Shown: positions 1-10,469 of the stretch, in pieces | How the letters are laid out: each line of letters starts with the position of its first letter | How positions within the stretch are numbered: position 1 is the stretch's first letter | Assembly: GCA_964019695.1 (NCBI GenBank) | Contig: OZ026530.1 | Location: 33,648,690-33,712,689, forward strand | Source of the DNA: Loripinus fragilis | Lineage: Eukaryota; Mollusca; Bivalvia; Lucinida; Lucinidae | DNA length: 64,000 bases | Direction: 5' to 3' | Made by a program: the position numbers and the translations under genes | The notes under the pieces: generated by a model | Seen by the model: only the letters and a program-made list of their open reading frames with translations | Databases searched by the model: none | What the model was told of the DNA's origin: nothing

Positions 1-1573
1 TTTGTTTGTTTCTATGAAGGGTCATCTAGATGGACTCGGAAATGCAATAAGCATTATAAATACCAAAAACCGTTTGGATAAATTATTTTTTACGTTTTCT
101 AAAGAAGTGATGATACAATTTCAATATTTTTCGCAAAAATTTGCAAAAAAATCCACATAAAATCCAAATTATAGATATGTTCTAGTCTTTGTCAAAGTAT
201 AATATTACCACAACAACATGCCATATACAACCTGCTGATCTGAGCCTTTTATTTAAATCCAAAACCGGTAACCTTGTCATTTCTCACCTCTTTATTGGGT
301 GTAGGTCAGATTTAGCAAAATTAATTATTTAGTTTATTTGAATCAATAACTCCACTTAAAGAAAAACATGTTTAGACAAGTTCAGATGATTTGATGATTG
401 GAAATGCCAAAGGCCATTGCTCCATGCCATGGCACTATGGGGCCAATACAATGTGTATCACTACCTCATGTCCTGCATGGTATTGTTGAAGAAACATAAT
501 ATCATAACAATTTTCTTGTGAAAATAAGACGACCAAGCATTTATTTTACATCTCAAATAACTAGAGTAACACATTTGGGTGCGGTGATTAGGACAATGTG
601 TAACGAAGTCTGGTAAGTGGTATTATAGAACAGTGTTCTTCATAAATAAGTGAGGTCCAAAAACGAAGTTGTATGCCTAGAATACACAACCAGCTAAAGC
701 AAAAATATTTCTCTTCGATGAAAATCAGCATCAGTTGAACAGAACAGAATGACCAGAGATGTTTAAGCATTGAATTAGCAATAGCTTTTTGGCCAAGAGT
801 AAGCTGTGAACAAATAGGATAGGCTTTGTCAAGTTAAAAGCCATGTTGAAACAGCACGTGAATCTCATGGTTTGAACATGACTTCAAACGGCTTCGCGTA
901 ACGAGTCCCTTTGCAAGAAATCATATTCACACATACTGTACCGTTAATCTTCGTTTTTAGTTTTATGCACCTTTATTTATATTCAAATAATCATTGCGCA
1001 CAACCTTACAAAACTGCTGTTTAAAATATTGCTTTCTACTTACATATTCTACTGTAGGGTGAAAAGCCATATTTCCTCGTTTGAAGGTTAGTTTATACAG
1101 CCACGCCTTCTCTGGGTCTCACCAATTAAGGTACGTGTGATCTGAAAAGAATCGATTGATATCTCGATTATCGATCAACGGTAACAATTCTAATTACCCT
1201 ACATCAACACTGTGTCTGATCAGTTTGTACAATTCTAAATGGCAATTCTGTAGCTAGCTTCTTCCATTCTCCCAAATCTGATAACAGTTGTCAAGGAATT
1301 CCTGTGTTTATTGCCATTCTTAATGTACTGAAAGAAGAGCAATGGTGATTTCTATAAACGTATATTTGAACGTATACAGCATATTACATCTATAAGCAGT
1401 ATACTTATTATGTTATATAGTAAATCGTTCACTGTAAAGCACCCTGAACTTATATTACAAAGGACACACAGCTGTCAACAATCAGCTCAACATTAGAGAT
1501 CCTTTTGGCCTTGTAATTTCTACTGAGGTTCACCTGAACTTAATAAATGTGATTGTGAACAAAAAATAATAAG
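1..1573. other. AT-rich spacer, nothing recognised
   Basis: I see no long open frame, tandem repeat, inverted repeat or RNA-like structure here beyond short AT-rich simple sequence. It lies left of the first transposon-like element. Diverged repeats could be missed by eye. Confidence 0.5.
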
Positions 1574-2070
1574 TCGTCGCTTCAGTACTATAGTGTTCTA
1601 AGTGACATTTTGGTCAAAAATGAGTTATGCATACCGTTGGAAAGGGGATCGACTGGTGAAGGTTTCATTTTCCTATCTCCTCCCAGTAAGCTTAAAATCG
1701 CTGTGCTTTTCTGTTTTATCTACAAAAAGACAATTTCGTTCAGTGCTATAGTGTTCTAAGTGGTTTTCATCCAATGGCCAATGATTTTAATGTCAGGTGA
1801 CTTTATAGTGCAGTGACATAGTGTTCTAACTACATATAGTCACTTCCCTTAGAGAAATTGCTTAAATTGCAGTGACCTCCTTTACATAAATTCAAATTTC
1901 CTAAATTGAAGTGATTTGTCGATCTTATGACGAACTAATGGCTATATCGCCTACTTTTAGGTCAAAATAATTTGCTCAGTCTGTTATGATATTGGTATCA
2001 TATATCATACACTAAGGTTAATACGGTAACTGATTCATATATACACACACTGCCTCTCTGATAGCAGTCA

Positions 2071-2175
2071 GAGCAGTACAATTTACCATGCCAATAGCTT
2101 ATACCTTAAATAAATATATGTAGATTGAACAGTGTTAATCCCCATGCCTTCTCACAGCACCCAAGAAATATAACA
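2071..2175 (+). repeat. 5' LTR (105 bp)
   Basis: Direct-repeat partner of 2830-2934, ending in AACA immediately before a primer-binding-like TGGTGTCAGAG at 2176-2186. It contains TTAAATAAATATATG, which could act as a TATA-like element. The exact 5' boundary is uncertain because a canonical TG start is not obvious. Confidence 0.65.
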
Positions 2176-2351
2176 TGGTGTCAGAGTTTTGAACCTACAT
2201 ATATATTCGTGCAGAGATTAAAAGGATATTATTCTCTAAAAAGGAATTATAATTTGGATAACATTCTTGAGGTGTTTTAACTTTGCTGCAGTAATGATAA
2301 TTTTCATTTTAAGAAGATGGAAGTTCATCTTCACAAGGACAAAACCCTATA

Positions 2352-2860
2352 ATGGACTGGGAGTCCAAGGACTTACCCAATGCGTTCAAATCCTTCAAAT
2401 CACATGCCGAATTTATGTTTGGAGGACCTCTGCAGACAAAGACAGAAGAGGTCAAATGCAGATATTTGATGATATGGGCTGGAGAGAAAGGTAGACAAAT
2501 TTTCTCTACATTGAATCTTCAAGACGACGACAAAAAGAAGCTCGAAAGTTACTACACAGGGTTCGAGAGCTACTGCAAACCTCGCTCAAACCAGATATAT
2601 GCACGCTACAAGCTGAGGTGCTGCGGAAAAGTTTGAACACTTTGTTACTAGCTTAAAACTGTTGCTTAATGACTGTGGGTACGACACAGCCATCCAAGAC
2701 GAGATGATTTGTGACAGCATTGTTTTTGGAGTTAAGTCTTCAAAAATCAGAGAAAAGCTCATCAACGGAGGTTCAGACTTGACGCTTCAAAAATGTCTGG
2801 ACATCGCACGAACCTACGAACTAAGTCAGGAGCAGTACAGTTTACCATGCCAATAGTTTA
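2352..2860 (+). pseudogene. gag: Ty3/Gypsy-type gag fragment, frameshifted
   Basis: Gag is the structural protein that packages LTR-retrotransposon RNA. The first frame (2352 to about 2620) has the features I associate with metazoan Gypsy gag matrix/capsid regions: FKSFKSHAEFMFGGP near the start, then KCRYLMIWAGEKGR and FESYCKPRSNQIYARYK. Near 2620 the reading continues in another frame with FEHFVTSLKLLLNDCGYD, IVFGVKSSKIREKL and ARTYELSQEQ, the usual order in this family. The two frames together cover about 165 residues. The fragment ends where the 3' LTR begins, and no CCHC zinc knuckle is present. The start at 2352 is chosen because MDWESKDLPNAF precedes the conserved block directly. It is non-functional through the frameshift and truncation. 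Confidence 0.75.
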
Positions 2861-2934
2861 TACCTTAAATAAATATATGTAGATTGAACAGTGTTAATCT
2901 CCGTGACTTCTCCCAGCACCCAAGAAATATAACA
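2830..2934 (+). repeat. 3' LTR (105 bp)
   Basis: Second copy of the 105 bp direct repeat, about 94% identical by eye to 2071-2175. It joins the gag remnant directly, so the polypurine tract and all pol sequence have been deleted. Confidence 0.65.
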
Positions 2935-3590
2935 CAGGCAAAAATAGAACTAACCCAAATTGATCCATGGACAGAATAATAAGCTGTAGAAACAGATTAC
3001 CTCCCTTATACACATTTAAACTGCTTTATTTGAAGTAATTTGCCGATGTAATTACAAATCAATGGCTAAATCTGCTTCTTTTAGGTCCCAATAATCAGTT
3101 CAGTCTAAAATATTATACAACTTGACCCCATTGACAGAAACATTAACTGTAGAAACAGATTACCTCCCTTACATAAATTTTAATGGCATGATCCATGCGG
3201 TTTGGTATTGATATGCCAAATAAATGACTAAATCTGCTACTTTAAGGTACAAATTATCATTTCTGTTCAGACTAGTATATGAATTGACTCCATAAACAGA
3301 ATAATAAGCTGTATGAAAATATAGAACACTATAGCACTGAACACAGAAGGCAATTTTTAGGGCATACCGTTCTGTCTGCAAACTGTAAAATGTCCGTAAA
3401 TTCCATATTTCCATACAAATTTCTTCAAACCAAGGTCATTTACACTGTATGTATATATTCTAACTCTCTCGTATGATTCAAAGGTCTGTGATAAATAAGG
3501 CATCAAATATCAGGATGCTAAAATTTTCAAACTCATTTTTCTCAAAACTTGTGCAATGGTAGATAGAACACTATAGCACTGAAGCGACGA

Positions 3591-3840
3591 AGTGAGTATC
3601 ACCTCACCAGAAAAGGTCACATACACGCACTACAGACAAACCCATGGCAACTCAAGGAAGAGACACAGAGTACTGATATAACAAAACATCAGTAAGACGA
3701 TTCAAGTAAAGAAACCAGATAATTACTAAACTAGAAAGGACACTTGGTATTACATGAAAGAAAATAATCAAACACAAAACTCCCACAAACAGTTAGATCG
3801 ACAATAAACAATGAATCAAAATAACATAATGAATATAGCC
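3591..3840 (-). repeat. Family A retroelement tail, copy 1 (diverged)
   Basis: Family A is a recurrent block in this window. Read on its coding strand it ends in ...ATACTCACTTAC followed by T-rich sequence, and full copies run up into a reverse-transcriptase frame. This copy starts with the tip (AGTGAGTATCACC on the plus strand), then shows ACTACAGACAAACCCATGG and AACAATGAATCAAAA in family order. It is diverged and 5'-truncated. It begins exactly where the TIR element at 1574-3590 ends. Confidence 0.65.
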
Positions 3841-3878
3841 TTGTACACACTTTAAAAATAGTAAAATAGTACACCTAA

Positions 3879-5327
3879 GGTATCTTCTAACGCATACACT
3901 TTTGTTTTGGCATTTTCTTGATAACTTGAATAGGAATTTTAAAATATTTTGGAATACATTAGAACAATGTTTTTCGGTAATACATGATTATTTTCAGAGA
4001 CATCTGACTCAGAACTTTCAAAATATGGAAGTTTGAGTTGAAAATTTCAAAAAACGAAAGTCGCAAATGAACGATTTTTCAACCAAATCAATACGGAAAA
4101 CAGAATAGCAATTTGTCACTGTAATCCATTTCTATGAGATCAGATTCTGAATTATTTTCAAACGTTAGTCAGTTTGCATTATTTTATTCATAAAATGCAA
4201 AAAAAACCTTCCAATTTCTATCTTCCTTATCTATAAAACTATACAGACAATACGCATATAATTCCTGACAATCGCACCGCATACGAGTTTGATTGGGTTT
4301 CGATCAGTGTAGCAGGATGGCCATTGTAAAACATTTATCCTGCTAGCTTACAGAAGAGCCGTGCGGATGGTGCTTACAACGGGGATTTTTAAAATTGCAC
4401 TTAGCAAATTCACATGAAAAAGTAAGTGAGTATGACTAGGAAACGCCACAATCACACACCGTAGACCAATCCACAGCACCAAGAGGAAGAGACACAGAAC
4501 ACTAACTGTCAAATAACATTAAACGGTATTTGAAGGAAAGCAACCAGCTATCTTTCTTTCCCAGCGAGTTGAATGCAAAACTAGAAACTAAGTAGTGCAC
4601 AACAAAACAAGGACCAACTTTGAATCCCCACAAAACAATGGAGGCAACATTAAACAATGAATCAAAAACAATTCAGAACCACCGCCATAGAATGCTCAGC
4701 CGAAGATACTGGGGTTTAAATCAATTTCACTCCCAAATATTCGCCCTAGATTCTGCTGTTGTTAAACAAGAAAAATGTTAAGCTCGCGTGGAGGCTTCCT
4801 TACTTATCCAATATATCACCACGGAGAAATAAATAATCAAATATATAAACACACTGTGATGAAACAAAGAAAATGGTTCTCAACTCACTGACAGTCAAGA
4901 GCTGAAGAAAACCCCCGATTGAGCTACAGTGGGCACAGCTTAAGACACTGAACATCAGGCGCTGGCCCACCGATGGAAGTGATATGCTATAGTCGTCATG
5001 GAGTCTGAAGTCTGACACATCGTGAATGTCATGCATTTCTTATTCCGAATGACTTTTTGTTTGTATTGTTCAGCATAAGAAATGAAATTAAAATAATCTC
5101 ACTGAAACGCAGACTTGAGCCTTTAGAAATTCCATTTTTGTGACTTTCGATTTCGACCCTTTCAAATTAAATAAGCTGTATTTTGCATAATACCAAAGGT
5201 ATTGTTTTGAAATTTTCACAAATGATATGAATTATATTGAAATTTTGCTTAACAACAGAATATTGAAATTGTTAAACATACTTAAGATATTGTAGTAAAT
5301 TGTTTATTGTATGCGTTAGAAGATTCC
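3879..5327. mobile_element. TIR element interrupted by a family A tail
   Basis: The left end GGTATCTTCTAACGCATACA (3879-3898) is matched in inverse at 5308-5327 (TGTATGCGTTAGAAGATTCC), about 19 of 20 positions. TAA precedes the left end and TTA follows the right. After subtracting the family A copy inside (4419-5038) the element would be about 830 bp. The remaining interior is AT-rich and non-coding, so it is a non-autonomous MITE-type element. The nested copy shows that this element was already in place when family A was active. Confidence 0.62.
4419..5038 (-). repeat. Family A retroelement tail, copy 2
   Basis: Begins with the family tip GTAAGTGAGTATGAC on the plus strand and runs about 620 bp through the usual landmarks: CCAGCTATCTTTCTTTCCC, ACCGCCATAGAATGCTCAGC, CGCCCTAGATTCTGCTGTTG and ATCACCACGGAGAAA. 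It ends within the block just 3' of the reverse transcriptase, so it is a 5'-truncated copy, typical of target-primed insertion. Short open frames within it are not genes. It is nested in the TIR element 3879-5327. Confidence 0.75.
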
Positions 5328-5330
5328 TTA

Positions 5331-5905
5331 AGTATGTGATCAGGAAATACCACATTCACAAACTGCAGAGAAACCAATGTCACTGTAAGAAAGAGCCACA
5401 CAACAATCACGAGACACCAGAAAGACAAATTAAGCTAAGCAATCATCTCTCTCTTCCCGAAAAGATGATCGAAAGCTAGAATGGACATAAAGTAACGTAC
5501 AACAAAACATAGAACAATTACAGACTCCCACAATGGGAGTAACAATAAACAACAAGTCAACAATAACAGAACCACCGCTTAAAACGGACAGCAGCCTTAG
5601 TCACCAGGGGGTTTAAATGCATTTGACTGGAAGCAAATCTTCGCCCTAGATTCTGCTGTTGTTGAAGTACAAGAAGTACAAGAAATGTTCAGCTCGCATG
5701 GAAGCCTTCAAACTATTGCAATGTATCATCATGGAGAAACACTGTAATCCAATTAACACACTATGGCGAAACAAAGAAAATGGCTCACGACTCACAGATA
5801 GTCAGAGCTAAACCTCAAGTTTAGCCACGGTTGGGCCCAGCTACAGATAAGTCAGACACCAACCCACCGATTAAAGCTTTACGTCAGAGCCGTCATAAAG
5901 TATAC
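5331..5905 (-). repeat. Family A retroelement tail, copy 3
   Basis: Starts inside the tip (TGATCAGGAAATACC) immediately right of the TIR element and continues through CTCTCTCTTCCCGAAAAGATG, CGCCCTAGATTCTGCTGTTG and GTATCATCATGGAGAAACAC to about 5905. Better preserved than copies 1, 2 and 4. Same orientation as its neighbours. Confidence 0.75.
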
Positions 5906-5907
5906 GC

Positions 5908-6295
5908 AAAAACAAGTGAATATAATAATGATATATGCAGACCAACCCATCCCTGGTGAGGGAAAACACAGAACATTAAAAATCACTACACACCAGGAAG
6001 ACAAACAAAACAAAGCCACCAGTCCTTACATCTCGATCAAGATGGTTGCAAAACGAAGACATAAAGTACAGAATAACAAAACAAAGGCCAAACATACAAA
6101 TGTAGAGCCCGTACAGATTATGGGACCATTAATAAACAATGAACAACATCAACATAGCCACCGCCTTAGAATTGAGAGCAGCCTAAGCCACAGGGGTCTT
6201 TTAAAATGCCTCTTTCAGTTCCTATACTTCACCCTAGATCATGTTACTGTTTCAGTAGTTTAGCTCGCATAGAGCCTACCTAACAATAGCAATAT
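5908..6295 (-). repeat. Family A retroelement tail, copy 4 (diverged)
   Basis: Family landmarks recur in order: GCAGACCAACCCATCCC, CACCAGGAAGACAAA, ATCTCGATCAAGATGGTTGC, CACCGCCTTAGAATTGAGAG and TTAGCTCGCATAGAGCC. The open frame readable across this block on the plus strand is antisense to the repeat and is not a gene. Copies 2-4 lie in the same direction, a cluster rather than a strict tandem array. Confidence 0.65.
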
Positions 6296-6330
6296 GGGCC
6301 GCGTCGCGAGAAAACCTGTCTTCGGGAGTT
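6296..6330 (+). repeat. Tip of family C repeat
   Basis: GCGTCGCGAGAAAACCTGTC followed by TTCGGG matches the conserved tip of family C (compare 11104 on the plus strand and 23605-23640 inverted). Only about 35 bp is present. Confidence 0.5.
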
Positions 6331-6870
6331 TTTTTTTTACTTTTTGACTTTTTATAAGAAAATTAAAGACAATTCATTTCTGATCTGAGGACAGTTTATT
6401 TTACAGGAATATCGACTGTAATTTTTGAGATATTGAATAAAACGTGGGTTCACTGTCACAAGCATTCTAAAGCTTTTGGCGTAAAATTACGTCGTCAGCA
6501 AACTAACTGACGTTACTTATCATAGATTTTCCTTTTCACTGTTCACGCTAAACATGTATCTGTCATATCACAAAAATCTGTATCTTTGGTTTTGCGACCT
6601 GACATAGTTCAAATGAGCATGCACAGCTTCATAGACTAGCGTGACAATTTGTATAAAGAAAATTTAGATTTTGTGCTCAGTAGACATTAAACAGAAACGG
6701 CGCTAAACTTGACTGCGCTGATGCGCAGATTGATGTACATCTGTCCTGTTTCAAAACATCACAAGGTTATAAGTATTCCGTGTACACGCACCAGAGTGCG
6801 CAAACGAATCAGTATACTTTGATCACAATATCACAATATCCATGTATGCAGAGTGTTACTTACATGAATG
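6331..6870. other. Spacer, nothing recognised
   Basis: No supported gene or repeat. It contains a poly-T stretch (6331-6338) and the word GCGCTGATGCGCAG near 6715. Confidence 0.4.
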
Positions 6871-7660
6871 CAACTCGGTGTCACAGTTACAGTTCCAAGG
6901 TCGTCTACGATTTTTGATACGATTTTCAGGCACCGTAGGTGGCTCTAAGCTACGACGTATGTGTTTACATTCTTTACGCTCACCTTGCGATTTCTTTCGG
7001 TGACAGACCGGGGCATTCCTTACAGAGATCTTGCGGAGATCGTACGGAAACCGCACAGTCGTCGTGCAGTCATCGTGTAATCTTCACGACCTCACACAAA
7101 CATCGCATTATGCCCGTACGCTGTCCTTGCGGGCCCCCTACGATTATCTTAAGAGTCTACAATCATTTTTGGGCCCAAATTACTATCTAAAATCGTACGT
7201 TGTTCTTACGATCAGCGTGCGGTGCCCGTACGGAGATCGTGCGATCTACCTGCGATGTGTCTACGGGCTTGCGATTATTCAAAATTGGTCATAGTGCGGA
7301 GTTAAACAAAATCGTAGAGGCTACGATGCCAGTGAATCCGTACATGATGATCAAAGGGTCTACCTGCGGTGGCCGCAATGAAAGGGTGATTTTGACATCG
7401 TAAACTCATCGGAAGGCAAATGTAACCGAGGCATAAGTTCCACTGTAAACATATCTACAGGGAGACGCACTTCTACGACCTTAGCGATGGAGCTACCTTT
7501 CGTTGCATTTTTGTATCCTTTCTGTATAGAATCTGAAATTCCGATACGCTTCTACTACGACCTGGGCGCTTCTTCTGCGCTTCTACTGCGCTCTTGCCGT
7601 TTCTGCTACGATTCGTGTCATACATGTATTGACCAAAATTTCGAGTCGTAGCGGAATCGC
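6871..7660. repeat. CpG-rich region dense in CTACGA/CGTACG words
   Basis: Compared with its AT-rich surroundings this stretch is rich in CG and repeats short words such as CTACGA, CGTACG, TCGTACGG and GATCGTGCG at irregular spacing. The right part (7540-7650) repeats CTTCTACTACGA and CTTCTACTGCG. Inverted matches occur between GTCGTCTACGATTTTTG near 6901 and AAAATCGTAGAGGCTACGAT near 7309, suggesting an element with multiplied inverted subrepeats. Overlapping open frames of 66-87 codons exist on both strands but look like by-products of stop-poor CG-rich repeats. Confidence 0.55.
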
Positions 7661-8830
7661 CGTCCAGTGGAATGGGGGTTTAGAAAGATTTTCTTAAAGT
7701 GTGGCTCATATGGCCACATCAAAGCAACATATAATCATCCAGAATCACTCTTCTTTGCGCCAATGATGGCAAGTTAGATCTTTAAAGCGTTCCGAACATA
7801 GGGTAGGAATGAATGGTACAACGTACCTATGTCTGATTCGTGTATGTCCCGCGGGTACGGCCTGTCAGTATCATCAAGTGATACATTTTTAATGTCTCTT
7901 TTTCGACCTAAAACATATTTCTGATTATTAAAGGCACTCATTTAACGTGCATGCACAACTATCTAAATCTTTATTTACTTCAGTGTTTTGTGTATGCAAG
8001 CATCGACTGTTTGGATGAGCCTGTGCAAATGCGCAGGTTTATATAAGCCTTCTCTGCCGATGCTAAACTGCCTCAATCGCGTGAACTAGCTTAAAGTATA
8101 CACAGCATCAAAAGTTAAGCACCCCCTTAATTTTTGCTGAAACAATTTTCGAACTACATGTACCATGAAGTAATTTAACTGAACATGGAAAATCTGAATC
8201 TGTTGTGAAACTCTTTATAAATATTTAAATAAAAAAATAAAAACACATGTGATCGAAACTTCTTTCTTTCACCCTGAAATCTTCAAGAAGTAGCCCCAAG
8301 CATCGTGCTATTTTTATGCACAATTTTTAACATTTATTCATGTAGACAAAGTTGCAATGAAAATAAGTTGACCCATGTCACCGTATAGCATCATACACCG
8401 GAATAGCGATTGCCGAAGCGAGGAAATCCTCACATGTTTATGTACAAGGTCGATGTTTCTTCTTTTATTTTTCATATTTTATAATATTCGGCTTAAAGGA
8501 TATAGTGATGAGATCGTTAAGACATTGATGTTTATCGGTGGCTATGAGAATTAGCCAGGAATAATCGGCCAGCATTACAATTGACAAAATGACCTGCTCA
8601 GTCACTTGTATTTTACACGACTTTTGCCTCGTCTCCCTGAAATATGTTTATGTTATCGAATGTGTCGCTAAGAAAGATCAATATTCGCTTTCATATGGCT
8701 TCTACATTGTCATAAGTACTTGGCAACGAAGTTTTATTTCCCGATTCCATTTGGTTCCATCAATATTTAGGTTGAAAAATCCTCCTGCTGTACGGTCTAT
8801 AGCAGTCTGTTGACACATCAGTGTACGTAA
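7661..8830. other. Spacer with a degenerate family D hairpin
   Basis: Mostly unassigned AT-rich sequence. Around 8015-8065 it contains GAGCCTGTGCAAATGCGCAG followed by CCTTCTCTGCCGATGC, a family D hairpin piece as seen at 15200 and 16230-16490. No gene is supported. Confidence 0.45.
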
Positions 8831-8835
8831 TATAG

Positions 8836-9380
8836 CAAATTATTAGTCATCCCTAATTCTAATTGAATTGTTTCAACAGAACCTTATAAATGTTGTCTAT
8901 CTCACGGCATGTTACCTTTATCAGGTCATGATGACGTTGCATTTTTTGAATGACGTCGCTTATGACGCTGAATCAAAACAAACATCAAAATTACGTCATA
9001 ATCGCTAGTTTGAAGAGTGTTCAACAACGCGTACTATTTTTACACAAGAGGATCCATCCCGATATAGCTGAAAAATTGTTGACTGAGGCGTAAAGAATCA
9101 AATAAGAAGTATTAAATCTAAAGTAGAATTTTATTTCTCCGTTAGAACATATCTTGCGAGGTGACTCTAAGGAAAACCCACAATTGATTCAGAAGAAGAA
9201 GAAAAAAAACGGAAGACGGCTTGCTGGACATTCCTTTGATAAACTGATGAATAGAATACCAGGTTCGCGTCTTTTGATATCAAGTTTACCAGGCTCGGCT
9301 TTGAGAACGCATGTTGAATCGCTCGGCAAGCCTCGCGATGTCAACAAGCGTTCTCAAAGCCTTGCTTGGTAAACTTGATA
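8836..9380 (+). repeat. Duplicated unit, copy 1, ending in a hairpin repeat
   Basis: Matches 10470-10810. Shared landmarks are AATTGTTTCAACA, TCAGGTCATGATGACGTTGC, GAATGACGTCGCT and GACGCTGAATCAA, then the hairpin repeat beginning at AATACCAGGTTCGCGTCTTT (9255). In the hairpin, arms of about 55 bp face each other around GATTGAATCGCTCGGC-like sequence. Its right arm is interrupted at TTGATA, where the MITE 9381-10341 begins. The remainder of the arm (TCAAAAGACACTCACCTAG) resumes at 10344. Confidence 0.75.
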
Positions 9381-9525
9381 CGAGGGTCATCCAATATGTT
9401 CTGACAATGACCCCATAAAACAAAACCTATTTCTCTAGGACCTGTTTCAATAATCTTCATATGTTATTTAGAATATAGGGAATTGAATCACCTGTTCAAA
9501 TAGTTTACATGTTGCAATCGCAATG

Positions 9526-9538
9526 GTTGCTAGGCAAC
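9526..9538. promoter_or_regulatory. RFX X-box palindrome in M1
   Basis: GTTGCTAGGCAAC is the classic EF-C/X-box form bound by RFX winged-helix factors, which control ciliary and other genes in animals. It begins 145 bp inside the left end of M1, the same offset as in M2. Binding is inferred only. Confidence 0.5.
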
Positions 9539-9972
9539 TAAAGAACACAAGGTAAAGGGCCATGGACGGGACACTATACATGGTATACATGCCCAAATTT
9601 CTAAGAAATTCCAAACTCCTCTTAGCAACGTTTTATGCAGATAAATAAAGACGTTATTAATGTTGATTCTGAACGTCATAGATAATGGTTTAGTTTGTGA
9701 CTGTGGTGATAGCAGGGTTTTGTTTATGACATATCACTGATTTTGCAAGAAAAATTTTACTTAAAAATGGGTTGTACTAATAGTGTATTATATTTGGATT
9801 AAAGCATTTATTGAAAGTTAAAATTTTCTATGGGTGAAGAAGACTATAGAACAGATTTATCGAAACATGTACCTACTAATACGTAAATTGATCGTAATGG
9901 CTTTTATTAAGTGTTTAAAATGTACTGTTTTATAATTAACGCTTAAAATGAGGCAAGAATATGTTTTCTGTT

Positions 9973-9985
9973 GTTGCCTAGCAAC
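9973..9985. promoter_or_regulatory. Second RFX X-box palindrome in M1
   Basis: GTTGCCTAGCAAC, the same palindrome read on the other strand, 356 bp from the right end of M1. A degraded version (GTTGTCTACAAAT, 10175-10187) lies about 154 bp from that end, near where a symmetric copy would be expected. Confidence 0.45.
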
Positions 9986-10341
9986 CAAGAACGTTCAAAG
10001 CAACTAGGTTAATGCCATTGTTGCATATGCTTTTATGGATCAATTGTGTATTCAGACAACATCACCAATCACTAATATAACTTACCAAAGAAACATACAG
10101 CATCTTTATCTAACTCTACCCCCAGCAGAAATTAGTTAAAAACTTGATTTTTCGTGGCCATGGACTCTAACAGTGTTGTCTACAAATTTGTATAGCATAA
10201 GATCCGGTCATGATAAAAACTCAAAATTTCAAACATGAATAGGTAAAATCCACGGCCACATACAATGGGTAATATGATTCTGTTTACAATAACAGTTTCT
10301 GAGATATGAGACCATTGTCAGAACTTATTGGATGACCCTCG

Positions 10342-10373
10342 TATCAAAAGACACTCACCTAGTATTCTCTATA
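10342..10373 (+). repeat. Remainder of hairpin repeat copy 1
   Basis: TATCAAAAGACACTCACCTA continues the hairpin arm interrupted by M1. The joined order matches 10774-10806 in the uninterrupted copy. Confidence 0.75.
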
Positions 10374-10469
10374 TACGTGTACGCACTATAGCTAAGAGAC
10401 TAATGCTAACTTTTTTCTATTTAAATGTGATTTATGTCTAAATATTAATCCGTATATATTTGCATACCA
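10374..10469. other. Short spacer between the duplicated units
   Basis: AT-rich sequence without recognised features, separating the two copies of the duplicated unit. Confidence 0.4.

Larger units (their letters stand above)
2071..2934 (+). mobile_element. Mini LTR retrotransposon (gag-only deletion derivative)
   Basis: Two direct repeats of 105 bp (2071-2175 and 2830-2934) differ at about six positions and flank roughly 650 bp containing only the first part of a gag-like protein. Both repeats end AAATATAACA. The 5' copy is followed at once by TGGTGTCAGAG, in the place and style of a tRNA primer-binding site. Nucleocapsid, protease, reverse transcriptase and integrase are absent, so it could only have moved with help. 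It lies inside the TIR element at 1574-3590. The junction of gag with the 3' repeat shares the letters AGCAGTA, suggesting a microhomology deletion that removed pol. Confidence 0.72.
1574..3590. mobile_element. 2.0 kb TIR element with internal tandem units
   Basis: The left end (1574-1600) reads TCGTCGCTTCAGTACTATAG onward and the right end (3564-3590) is its near-perfect reverse complement, about 26 of 27 positions. The core of the terminus recurs inside at 1739-1763, 1811-1828 and, inverted, at 3322-3341, so the ends are multiplied. The interior holds diverged units of roughly 175 bp (about 1850-2000, 2940-3120, 3120-3300) sharing the words GATTACCTCCCTTACATAAA and TAAATCTGCTTCTTTTAGGT. No transposase frame is visible, so the element is non-autonomous. 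The right end touches the tip of a family A retroelement tail directly. I could not find a clean target duplication, so the superfamily is unassigned. A foldback or tandem-repeat MITE is the best description. Confidence 0.7.
9381..10341. mobile_element. Mariner-type MITE M1 with X-boxes, TA target
   Basis: Ends are CGAGGGTCATCCAATATGTT (9381-9400) and its inverse (10322-10341), with TA on both sides (9379-9380 and 10342-10343), the target of Tc1/mariner transposons. The inverted repeat covers at least 32 bp with few mismatches. The 961 bp interior has no transposase, so it is non-autonomous. It carries the RFX-type palindrome GTTGCTAGGCAAC at 9526-9538 and GTTGCCTAGCAAC at 9973-9985. It sits in one arm of a hairpin repeat whose uninterrupted copy at 10667-10806 is effectively the empty site. 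Confidence 0.85.

Noticed and set aside
2071..2934. Complete, active LTR retrotransposon
   Set aside because: No nucleocapsid, pol or integrase; gag is frameshifted.
5916..6263. 115-codon plus-strand frame
   Set aside because: Antisense reading of a family A retroelement tail; no domain.
6871..7403. Overlapping cysteine-rich proteins in several frames
   Set aside because: Stop-poor frames on both strands follow from the CG-rich repeat words; no signal peptide or ordered cysteine pattern.
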